Assembly (NCBI RefSeq): GCF_907164915.1
Contig: NC_061867.1
Location: forward strand, 37,928,338 to 37,992,337
Length of the DNA stretch: 64,000 bases
Reading direction: 5' to 3'
From: Impatiens glandulifera
Lineage: Eukaryota; Streptophyta; Magnoliopsida; Ericales; Balsaminaceae
Part shown: positions 55,782 to 64,000 of the stretch, piece after piece
Numbering within the stretch: position 1 is the stretch's first letter
Layout: each line of letters opens with the position of its first letter
Notes under the pieces: model-generated
Databases searched by the model: none
Told to the model about the DNA's origin: nothing
Seen by the model: the letters and a program-made list of their open reading frames with translations, nothing else
Position numbers and translations under genes: made by a program

Positions 55782-56335
55782 ATGGCATTTTTCACTCCAA
55801 AATCCCTGCAAGTAGATTTCAAATCTGTTTCTACTCTGACGATTTCTGGAATGGTTCAAATGTTTGAATCATTGAACACTTCTGGGCTGAAAAAGTTCAT
55901 TCGCCCTCACTGCATCTATCACGAACAAGTTGTTCATGAGTTCTTCGAATCCGCTAGCTTTTACCATAGTAAATACATTTGTGCGAATGTACTTGGTAAA
56001 GACATCTGATTCACTGAAGAAATATTCGGCTTGTTCTTCAGACTCCCAACCGAAGGAATCCATGAGTTTCCTTCTTCTTCAAATGAGATTCTGTCTGAAA
56101 TGATGCATGTCTTTTTAGATCAAACCTCCGAAGAGGAAAACTCTTCCTATTGAGTATCACGGGAAGAGTAACTGATTGAAAGTTGAGTATGCCCTACTCA
56201 ACGACATCATTTCCAAATCCCTTCTTGCAAAAGACTCATCCTACTTCTACTGTACGAAAGTCTTCTTCAACAATGGTGGCCATCACAAGAGGTGTAGCCA
56301 TCAACTGGACTTCACCCATAAGAGTCAGCAGGAGA
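55782..56335 (+). pseudogene. Accessory ORF of B: same domain as C1-C3 (broken)
   Basis: From MAFFTPKSLQVDFKSVSTL: ISGMVQMFESLNTSGLKKFI, HEQVVHEFFESASFYHSKYI, then after a TGA FTEEIFGLFFRLPTEGIHEF. Further on, VEYALLNDIISKSLLAKDSS and, in another frame, VAITRGVAINWTSPI give the later landmarks (EYxLxNDII, NWS). Only one copy is seen, against three in C; sequence past 56335 is CACTA-like, so further copies or a coiled-coil ORF could have been lost. Confidence 0.6.
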
Positions 56336-56832
56336 CGATGCGGCGGCAGCGAGGACGGGCCTGAGAATCTCGCGCTTTATGAGTGGATGATATTTAGTGA
56401 TGAGTGGAGAAGTGACGAGGAGAATTGTTGGTCGGAGTTGTCTTCCCCATATGAGGTTTCCGCCGTCAGCGACTGTGGTGAAGAATGTGGGTCGGAATTT
56501 GACTGTGGTGAAGAATGCCTCCGGCGACAAGTAAACGAAATTTTGCAACATAAACGGAAGAGAAGCAACTTAATTTAAGTTTGTGACGGAAATTTTGATG
56601 AAAACTTTCATCACATATTCCGTCATAATTCTCGTCAAAAAATCTATCGAAAAATCTGTCAAAAATAAATATTTCTGACGAAATCTAAATTTGTCAAAAA
56701 ATAAATCGAAAATACCATTTTTATCACAAATGACATAAATAAAATCATCGGTATATTTTGATAACCTTTAAACGGCAGTAAAAAATGATTAGAATACCTC
56801 TTTTTATCACAAATACCTCTTTTTTTGTAGTG
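56336..56832. mobile_element. CACTA-like fragment truncating B
   Basis: A short GC-richer segment (GCGGCGGCAGCGAGGACGGG at about 56340) followed by GTGACGGAAATTTT / TTCCGTCATAATTC words, ending in a terminus that on the minus strand reads CACTACAAAAAAAGAGG at 56832. Similar in style to 12541-12897. One end only; no transposase. The 131-codon frame ending at 56578 is probably chance. Confidence 0.45.
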
Positions 56833-57765
56833 ATTTGAATAAAAATGATTATTTAGAGACCTAATATATATTCATTTTCAAAATGGACTTAACTTATGTA
56901 TTTCAAAATCGCAATAGTTCTCTTAATAATAGTATTCACAGTGGTTTTATAAACTCCAGTTAGAAATAAACTATTAACTATTGTTGTTAAAAGTTAGACT
57001 TTTAATTACGATTTTATACCCATCTATTAAATTGAAAACATTAACTACGGATTTTAGATACGTCGTTATTAATAAACTTTTAACTACGATTTATATACCG
57101 CTATTAGAGACAATCATATTTTTAACATAGTATTTTCATTTTCTTAATTAATTTATCATATTTGTAAAAACAATAACAATTATTTTCTTACATTACATAT
57201 TTTTTTAAGGCATTCAAACTGTATTCGACAAATTTTGAACGCGTATATCTTGAAATAATACGTTAAATAAAATTACGAACGTTTTGTCCATTTAGAAAAA
57301 AATTCAAATGATTAAAATTTTGATTATCCAATCTTTTATGATACCATTCAAGTTCGAATCACTTACGGTGAAAACCACCCAAGTTGGAGTCCTAAGTGAC
57401 AATTGGGGCAGTATTTATTATAATTTGTTTTTTTGTTGTAATTTTGTGTGATATTGTAATTTATTAACTTTATAATATTTCTCTTCTTAAATTAGTTAAT
57501 ATGCAATGCATTGATTTCACTAAATGACTCATTTCTAAAACAGATGACATGTAAATTACTATTTTGTTTACTCTAATGATTAATTGATGATTTTTTTAGT
57601 AAAAAATCCCAAATATCTTTACCTTAGTTTATATGTTCTCTTACATGATTCAAAAAGTTGTCATTAATTACTTTTCAGCTAAAACACATATAATAGCATC
57701 AAAGCTAAACATTTGAACAAAATAAAACAGCCTCTACCAAGTATTGCAGGTAAAACTAAAACATG
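56833..57765. other. AT-rich intergenic DNA
   Basis: No gene or element supported. Confidence 0.5.

Positions 57766-57850
<85 letters not shown>
57766..57850. repeat. (AAT)n microsatellite, about 85 bp
   Basis: Uninterrupted trinucleotide run, 41 bp beyond the stop codon of the minus-strand gene at 57892. Gives spurious poly-Ile and poly-Tyr frames. Confidence 0.98.
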
Positions 57851-57891
57851 GAGGGTACAAAACTAATCAAAATGATGCCATGTTGCTTTCC

Positions 57892-58170
57892 TTAAGCCCA
57901 ACCCTGCACAGGCCACCTTCGGTTCGGATCCGGAAGCCATGTCGACAATCGTTTCTTCTTTTGATTTGAAGCAGCCTTCGGCTCATAATTCTCATTTCTG
58001 CTGCCCCCTGTTTTCCCAGTTGAAAAGATGTTCTTAAAAATGGTACAAAACACTCCATTCTTACGCCTTTGGTGGGAGTCATCATTGATCCGCTCGTACG
58101 TCGCAGGTTCCGAAACCAGCAGCAAGCCGTTGGATCCACAAACCTTCTTTTTCCAACTCCATTTCTCCAT
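57892..58170 (-). CDS. Small plant protein ending RRWPVQGW(A)
   Basis: Intact 92-codon frame, MEKWSWKKKVCGSNGLLLVS at the N-terminus, a central segment GVFCTIFKNIFSTGKTGGS, and a C-terminus with KAASNQKKKRLSTWLPDPNR followed by RWPVQGWA. GC content and codon use are clearly gene-like against the AT-rich flanks. From memory, short plant proteins of unknown function share a Trp/Lys start, a basic middle and a WLPDPxRRWPVQGW end; I cannot name the family. It is highly basic, with no signal peptide. The first of two close ATGs was chosen because both ends then match that layout. A longer overlapping frame (57867-58184) is a shadow. It seems to be the only unbroken non-transposon gene in the window. 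It could be the last exon of a longer gene. Confidence 0.65.
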   Translation of the reverse strand: MEKWSWKKKVCGSNGLLLVSEPATYERINDDSHQRRKNGVFCTIFKNIFSTGKTGGSRNENYEPKAASNQKKKRLSTWLPDPNRRWPVQGWA

Positions 58171-58184
58171 TCTATATTTTTCAC

Positions 58185-58618
58185 CGTCTGAATCTTCCTT
58201 AAATATGTATATTTTTTAAGTAATGATATGCACGTTCATTTGTTTTATAAATAAAATTTTGGCTACATTATTTTAATAAATCAATATTTTCCTTCTTTAT
58301 TACTTATAATATCAAATTTAATTATTCATATTTTATTTTTGTAATAATTTTATATATCAATGTACTAAATTTCAATTATTTAATTTAAGTAATCAATTTT
58401 TTCTTCAAACAAAGCTTTCTAAAAATTAAGCATATTGTTTTAAAATAACCTTATATCCGTTTAAATCCTTTAATTTGGTAACAAATATATATATGTATTT
58501 AGAAAAAAAAAAATAGAAATTATGTCGGTAAGTAACTTCTTTCTATATAATTTTTTAATTAACTTAAAGAAAGGAAATCTTTATATATATATATAAATCT
58601 TTATATATGAGAAGAATG

Positions 58619-58620
<2 letters not shown>
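58185..58620. other. AT-rich DNA upstream of the RRWPVQGW gene
   Basis: Probable promoter and 5'UTR side of the minus-strand gene, but no specific site can be supported. Confidence 0.35.

Positions 58621-58672
<52 letters not shown>
58621..58672. repeat. (AT)n microsatellite
   Basis: 52 bp of TA repeats, flanked on both sides by GA(A)AGAATGTC. Confidence 0.97.
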
Positions 58673-58676
<4 letters not shown>

Positions 58677-58684
58677 AGAATGTC

Positions 58685-59742
58685 AATTTTACACAACAAG
58701 TTGTAAGAAGATGTCAAATTTACTTATTAAGTATCAAAATTCTATTTATATGTATGAACTTGTCAAAAAGTGTCAAATATATTTAAAATAACAGAAATGT
58801 TAAAACGGTGTTAAAATTTTTGCCACATGTAATATCCACATATTTTTTATTTTTTTAAATTGACATTACTTTAATTATTTTTCCATTTAAACAAAACTTA
58901 TTTTTACTTTCTCTTTTATCCCTCCACAACTCTCCATTTTTTTTCTAACTTTTCTCTCTTTGATTTACTCAAGTTCTTTTTGGATTTTTACCTTCTTCTA
59001 ACCTCCAAGTGCTCCCTAACTGAACTTTAAATAGTCATCATCGTTGATGGAAGTTTTTGTTGGTCGATTCCTAAATCATAGACGTTGTGGCCAAAATCTT
59101 CATTAGTCGAACCCTAAATCATTGTCACCATTAGCGGACAATGTCGAATCAAGATAAAATCTCCCTTAACCGACTTTTTTTAATTTTAGTTTTCATAATA
59201 TTCACCCTGTTAAATTTTATCAGCTCTCAGACGTAACCCCCAAATCCAAGTCTTTCTCAGTTAAACCTTACACTATCATCATCATTGGTTCATTGATCGA
59301 ATCCTAAATTGTCAATGTTGTGGTGAAGTCTTTGTTGGCCGAATCCTAAATTGACAGTGATGTGGCGAAGTCTTAATAACTCGTTACTTTTTAGAACAAT
59401 TTTTATAATTAATCAATTAAATATTATTATTAATAATAAAATTACTCATAAATGGAAAAATGAACAGAGAAATATTTAAAGAAAATGGTAAGTTATGAGG
59501 GTAAAGAAAAAGAAAATAAATAAGAAAAGATTTAATGTTTTGTTTGAATAAAAAATAATTAAAGTAATGTCAATTTTAAAAAAAAATATGTAGATATTAA
59601 ATGTGGCAAAAATTTTAACACCGTTTAACATTTCTGTTATTTTAAATATATTTGACACTTTTTGACAAATTCATACATATAAATGTAATTTTGATACTTG
59701 ATAAGTAAATTTGACACTTTCTTACAACTTGGTGTGTAAAAT
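58685..59742. mobile_element. Element with ~210-bp terminal inverted repeats (MULE-like)
   Basis: 58685-58897 and 59537-59742 are inverted copies over their whole length at high identity. Landmarks such as AATTTTACACAACAAGTTGT, GTATGAACTTGTCAAAAAG, GTTAAAATTTTTGCCACAT and GACATTACTTTAATTATTTT recur in reverse. The interior (about 640 bp) has no transposase and contains an imperfect duplication built on CCGAATCCTAAATTG and GTTGTGGCGAAGTCTT words. Long inverted ends and a non-coding interior fit a non-autonomous Mutator-like or foldback element. A target duplication could not be identified; the left flank is the (AT)n tract. Confidence 0.7.
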
Positions 59743-61587
59743 TTTATATATATAACAATCTAAACATCTTTCTCTACATTATGGCAATGACTGTAGTAGC
59801 ATTTATTTTGAGAAAGTCATTGAAGACATCTATGTTTGCAATGTCCTTATTTTATTTTAATTTTTTTTTAATTCAAAGTTAATAACATATAAAATAAAAT
59901 ATAATTTATGAAAATTGAAAAATAAAGAAAATTGAAATCAATGTATATATAACTAGTAATAAAATCCTCAACCGAAGAAATATGCTGATCGAAACTAAAT
60001 TAATTGGATGTATTTATTATATCAAAGTCAACCGCAACCGCAACCGCAACCGCAACAAAAACTGTCTATATATTAGTTGTTTATATTAATCAATAATATA
60101 GTAGTGGTCAGTATTGGAACCTTTGTACCGACAAGTTCCTTACATATTTTATTATAAATTAAAAAATTAATAACTTTAATCATATAAATTATTTCCTTTG
60201 ACTTCTCAATATGAGAGATTTAATTTTTTTGGTTAAATAACTTGTTTATGGATAAGAATTATGATTGGTATAGATACTTTCATGATTCAATTATATATAT
60301 ATTTAATTTTTTTTAATTAAGAAAAAATAATATAACATCTCATATTCATGTCTCTTTTTTCAATTCAATTATTGAATCTATTGTTTTTTTCTATTAAGCC
60401 GACTTAAAAACATGATTTAATTTTATATAATATAAATTTAATTAATTTTTTATTATTATTAAATTTTTTTAACAAAGAAGGCTAGTTTGATCTTCACGGC
60501 CATGTCATTATAATTGAATCTGGAAAATATTGACTCTTAGAAATTACTCTTATAACATCTCATATTCATGTCACTTAAGTTATTTTTGAATAAATTGATT
60601 TTAAATTAAAATAATTTTATTTATCTATATGAAACACATTTTAAATAAATAATAATAGTCTAAATAAATTATATAGAGTATACAAAATTGGGTATATTTA
60701 AATATACCAAACTTTTGATGAGCAGGATTTTAGTGTTTTTTTCTGAGTTTTTTCAAACAAAAAAATCTCACATTTGATGAAATAATAAAAAAAATGTTAG
60801 TTTTCATAAAAATTCGACAAATTTACCCTACCCACCCTACCGATAGTCTTAAACATCCTTCTATTTTCATTTTCTTCTGTACTTATAACTAGCGCGCAGG
60901 GACAGATATATGTAGGGTCTCGGGTGGACTGAAGCCCACTACAGAAAAAAAAGTTAACGGTTAAAATATGATATTATCTCCTAATTCAAAAAAAAAATTA
61001 ATTGAATTCATTATTTTGTTTATTTAATTATTAAAAAATGATAAAACTTTCCTTTATTAACTTGTTTTATCTAAATTTTTGTTCGTTATTTATTTAATTT
61101 TACCTTAATTTTTTTTAATCTTACCCCACTCTTGAATCCTAAGTCCGTCCTGCGTAAACTTTCTTTTTTTCATTAACTCCCCTTACATTTATCTTGTTGG
61201 TTATAATATATGATTTTAATTTAGTTTATTAAACTGAATAAATATATAATTAAATCAATTGATATATTTATTTAGAAACTCTATATAGAGTGAGTTTATA
61301 TAAAAAGAATTTAATATAATTTTTATAAATATTTAATTTAAATAAGGTATATTTATAAATTAATTAATATTTATCATACAAATATATTAATTTTATTTTT
61401 TTTATATTTATTTATTTGAATTATTTAAAATATAAATATTATATTTTATAATATTTTATGTGTTAGTTGGATTTATAATGTATTTTAATTTTTATTTAAG
61501 GTAATTAATGAAAATATTTTAAATGAAATAATTTCAGAATTTAATTTATATGAAAATAAATTTTAAAATATATTAGAATAAATATTT

Positions 61588-61618
<31 letters not shown>

Positions 61619-62557
61619 TTATATTGAGGTGAACTTTTATTAATATAATAAAATATTTAAGTAAAGGATAATTTTGATATTTATATATGATATTTAAGTT
61701 TTGAGATAATAATCGGATAAAATCCAAATATATGTGGATCAAATAATTCCTTAGTTTATTTATTAATAATTTTTATTCTGCATACTTAATTTTTATTTTT
61801 ATGATTTACACTTTAAATTAAACCTATTTAATTTATAATAAAATTATTTTGATTTATATTATATAAAAATATTTTTAAAAATACTAAATTATAAACTAAT
61901 TTGTGTCAATTTAAATTAAATCCTAAATCCACATGGCTACCACCCATTCCATTGCACCATTAGGATATTAAAAAAATAATTAATTAATCCTAAACTAATG
62001 TGCAGAGTTGGTTGGGATGTTTGGGATACACAGCCTAAAAAAACGTGATTTTTAATTCCTAAAAACGGATAAAAAAAATAAGTTTTTGTGAGATTTGAAC
62101 TCATGACAAAATGATAATTTTATGTTTTCTTCCCAAACCATTAGACTAGACATATTTATGTTTGAAAATTATAAAAATTAATTCTTTATTTTACTTAATA
62201 GTCTGCCCTAGGGAGTGGACTGCCCTAGAGCTTTACCGGGCTTACCTTAGGGCAGGGCCGACCCTGCTAATGTGTCCATTAATATATATTTTGAGATGGT
62301 AGTGCTTTGTGTGAAGACATTTTACAATAGGTATCATTTGACTATCCATCTATTTTCTTGAGGAAATAATGATAAATTTAAGACGGTTGTTGGAGATTTT
62401 TTTACTTTTTTTTAATGGTAGGACTCTCCTAATATTTTTTTATTTATAGAACTTTTCTTTCATTGTTTAATTATATTTAGAACTCCATCTAACGTCCCTT
62501 ATTTATTTAAAAGTAATTTGTTTTTTATTTATTTCTTTATTATAATTCTAACATAAA
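59743..62557. other. AT-rich intergenic DNA
   Basis: No gene supported. Minor features: an (AACCGC)n run of five units at about 60027-60055, and a phrase ATAACATCTCATATTCATGTC repeated at about 60332 and 60552. Confidence 0.5.
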
Positions 62558-62929
62558 TTGTTTCTTTCTTTTCTTCATTCGATTGGCGTTTGCGCGCGAT
62601 TTGGCAACCAACAGGCGACTGACCTGACCTTCTTCTTCATCAACGTTTTCTTCATCAACGGTTTTTTCCATCATTTGTTCTTTCTTCTTCGTCCACTACT
62701 TCCTTCATTGACGAGTCTTCTCCGTCAACTGTTCTTCTTACAGGTATGGTCATATTTTTAGATCGATTTCGTTGTTCTACAAAATGAATGTATTTGCATT
62801 TACAGTCAGTTCTCATCCAGAATATGTTTAAGCTTTAAGTTATGGTTTAAGTTCATATACGATTCATCCTTATCGCAAATATAGGTTTTTTATTTTTTTT
62901 CAAAAATATGTGTTGATTCAGAGTTAGTG

Positions 62930-63345
62930 CATCAGTATGCAAATCGAGTTGTTTATCTATTATTGAAATCACAAACTGATTTTATAATATTTCACCTGAT
63001 TTCATACTGTTTTACCTCATTTATATCCATATGCTAATACAAATATACTATATTTTGTTTATAGGCTACTTTAGTCTTACAAATGCAAACAATATGGAAC
63101 TTGTACAGGCTGAAGATGCAAATATATTGTATTTCGTTTGTAATCTTAAACCATTTATATCAGTATGCAAATCTGGCTGTTTATCTAATTTTGATGTCAC
63201 ATACTGATTTCATACACTATTTCACCTCATTTATATCAGTATGCCAATACAAATATAATGTATTTTGTTTATAAGCTACTTTAGTCTTACAAATGCAAAA
63301 AATATGGGACTTGTACGGGTTGAAGGTGTAAATATATTGTATTAT
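62930..63345 (+). repeat. Tandem duplication (~210 bp) in leader of the Mutator-like gene
   Basis: The order AGTATGCAAATC, TGATTTCATAC, TTTTACCTCATTTATATC, TTTATAGGCTACTTTAGTCT and ACAAATGCAAACAATATGG is repeated with changes from about 63150 to 63345. Confidence 0.75.
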
Positions 63346-63397
63346 GTTTGCCTGCTATCTGTATTATCAACTTCTGCATAACTCTAAAATTGCCTTC

Positions 63398-64000
63398 ATG
63401 GACGATGAAAATGAAAGGTTTGTGCCTTTATTTTATACAATACTTTAGTTTATCTTCTATTTTGTAAAATTATTTAGATGGAGAATAATGAATATTAATT
63501 TTTTTTTCAGCTAGAATGACTATAAATTAGTTATAAAACATGGAGGAACACTCCATAAGATTAATCCCGAAGAAACAAAATATGTTAATGGTTCTATATT
63601 TGTTACATACGTAACAGATTTGGATACATTTAGCTATTTCGAAATAACTGATATTACTTCCATGTTTGGCTACAATATGGAGAATGTTGAGTTATTTTAT
63701 TGTGAACCGGGTCTCAGTTTATTGGTTGGACTTATGAAAATAAACGACGACAGAGACATATTAACAACATGTTCAGTGTTGAATGAGTACAAACAGATTC
63801 AAATCTATATGGTTCTTCAACTAGAGAAACCTTTGGATTGTGACAAGGAAATTGACATGTTATATTTAGAATTGGGTATATCAAGTCAATTGCCAAATAT
63901 TTAATGTGAAGGTGATGGTGTTGGTGATAATGATGGTGATGGTGATGGTGAAGGTGAAGATGAAGTTGAAGTTGAAGATGAAGTTGAAGTTGAAGATGAA
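63398..64000 (+). pseudogene. Mutator-like transposase N-terminus (PB1-like domain), in-frame stops
   Basis: Exon 1 is ATG 63398 to 63417 (MDDENE), followed by a 93-bp intron with GT at 63418 and TTTTTTTTTCAG ending 63510. Exon 2 encodes NDYKLVIKHGGTLHKINPEE, TKYVNGSIFVTYV, DTFSYFEITDITSMFGYN, ENVELFYCEPGLSLLVGLMK and INDDRDILTTC. This is the layout of the PB1-like domain found at the N-terminus of plant MULE transposases. An acidic EGD/EVEVEDE linker follows to the window end, as is usual before the SWIM/DDE parts. Two stops break it: TAG at 63512-63514 just after the acceptor, and TAA at 63902-63904 between SQLPNI and the acidic linker, with the frame continuing beyond both. It is therefore a pseudogene, unless splicing differs. 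Catalytic domain not in the window. Confidence 0.65.

Larger units (their letters stand above)
30673..56335 (+). mobile_element. Sirevirus-like copia B, outermost of three nested elements
   Basis: 5' LTR (30673-32518), primer site, gag interrupted after TNEELTNAL at about 33057 by element A, then gag resuming at 51099 with NEMTIEYKKL, pol to 54944, a non-coding repeat-rich stretch, and one accessory domain to about 56335, where a CACTA-like fragment begins. No 3' LTR is present. The order and the extra 3' ORF fit the Sirevirus lineage of Ty1/copia. Every coding part is broken. Confidence 0.75.
62558..64000 (+). mobile_element. Mutator-like element, 5' part, running off the window
   Basis: Leader sequence with a splice donor CTTACAG/GTATGG at 62743/62744, a duplicated ~210-bp segment, then a short first coding exon and the transposase N-terminus. 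The left boundary is not determined; no terminal inverted repeat was identified. Confidence 0.45.

Noticed and set aside
30673..56335. Endogenous pararetrovirus
   Set aside because: Integrase precedes reverse transcriptase, LTRs and target duplications are present, and there is no movement protein; this is Ty1/copia.
57679..57969. Frames with poly-Tyr or poly-Ile
   Set aside because: Translation of the (AAT)n microsatellite.
60027..60055. (AACCGC)n run as a telomere-like array
   Set aside because: Only five units and not the plant telomere motif TTTAGGG.
62080..62160. GAGATTTGAACTCATGAC segment as a reversed tRNA T-arm
   Set aside because: A single short match with no other tRNA parts. Such phrases are common in plant repeats.

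Overview
The window looks like repeat-dominated, AT-rich intergenic DNA of a flowering plant. The evidence is several layers of Ty1/copia retrotransposons primed by initiator-Met tRNA, a plant LINE with a DUF4283-type ORF1, CACTA-like and Mutator-like DNA transposon pieces, and long (AT)n and (AAT)n runs. The retroelement accessory domain seen here (of the kind annotated as 'putative plant transposon protein') is common in eudicots. An asterid such as a member of Lamiales is my guess only. A run of exactly 100 N marks a scaffold gap.

Layout. 258-965: 5'-truncated LINE on the minus strand. About 1150-6881: degenerate LINE on the plus strand, cut by the gap at 6882-6981. 6982-10017: 3' end of Sirevirus-like copia D (accessory coiled-coil ORF plus 3' LTR). 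10018-12380: minus-strand copia E (gag, minisatellite, LTR start). 12541-12897: CACTA-like end. 12911-15145: two ~800-bp direct repeats flanking a short exon-like frame. 16391-19567: minus-strand element F, reduced to LTR, coiled-coil ORF and partial LTR. 21254-27515: a host gene for a secreted protein made of twelve 15-16-residue repeats, split by a young, intact Tnt1/Tork-like copia (G, 21822-27345, minus strand, TSD CTAGT, LTRs differing at 2 of 723 positions). 28484-28831: remnant H of an older relative of G. 30673-56335: a three-level nest, with Sirevirus-like B split by A (33058-51098), itself split by C (36131-49317, TSD TCTTC). 56336-56832: second CACTA-like fragment. 57892-58170: intact small plant gene on the minus strand ending in a conserved-looking RRWPVQGW motif. 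58685-59742: element with ~210-bp terminal inverted repeats. 62558-64000: N-terminal part of a Mutator-like transposase gene with in-frame stops, running off the window.

The most unusual content is (i) the secreted repeat-peptide precursor and its interruption by G; (ii) the accessory region of C downstream of RNase H, which holds three tandem, diverged copies of one domain followed by a long coiled-coil ORF, with related modules in B, D and F; (iii) LTR architecture in A and B, where a tRNA-Asp-derived sequence and a minisatellite of potential hairpins (TTAGAC-GTGCA-GTCTAA) lie inside the LTRs, and the polypurine-tract/LTR boundary is tandemly duplicated. Only G, the RRWPVQGW gene and a few single accessory ORFs have intact reading frames. 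All family assignments come from reading motifs by eye; no search was run.
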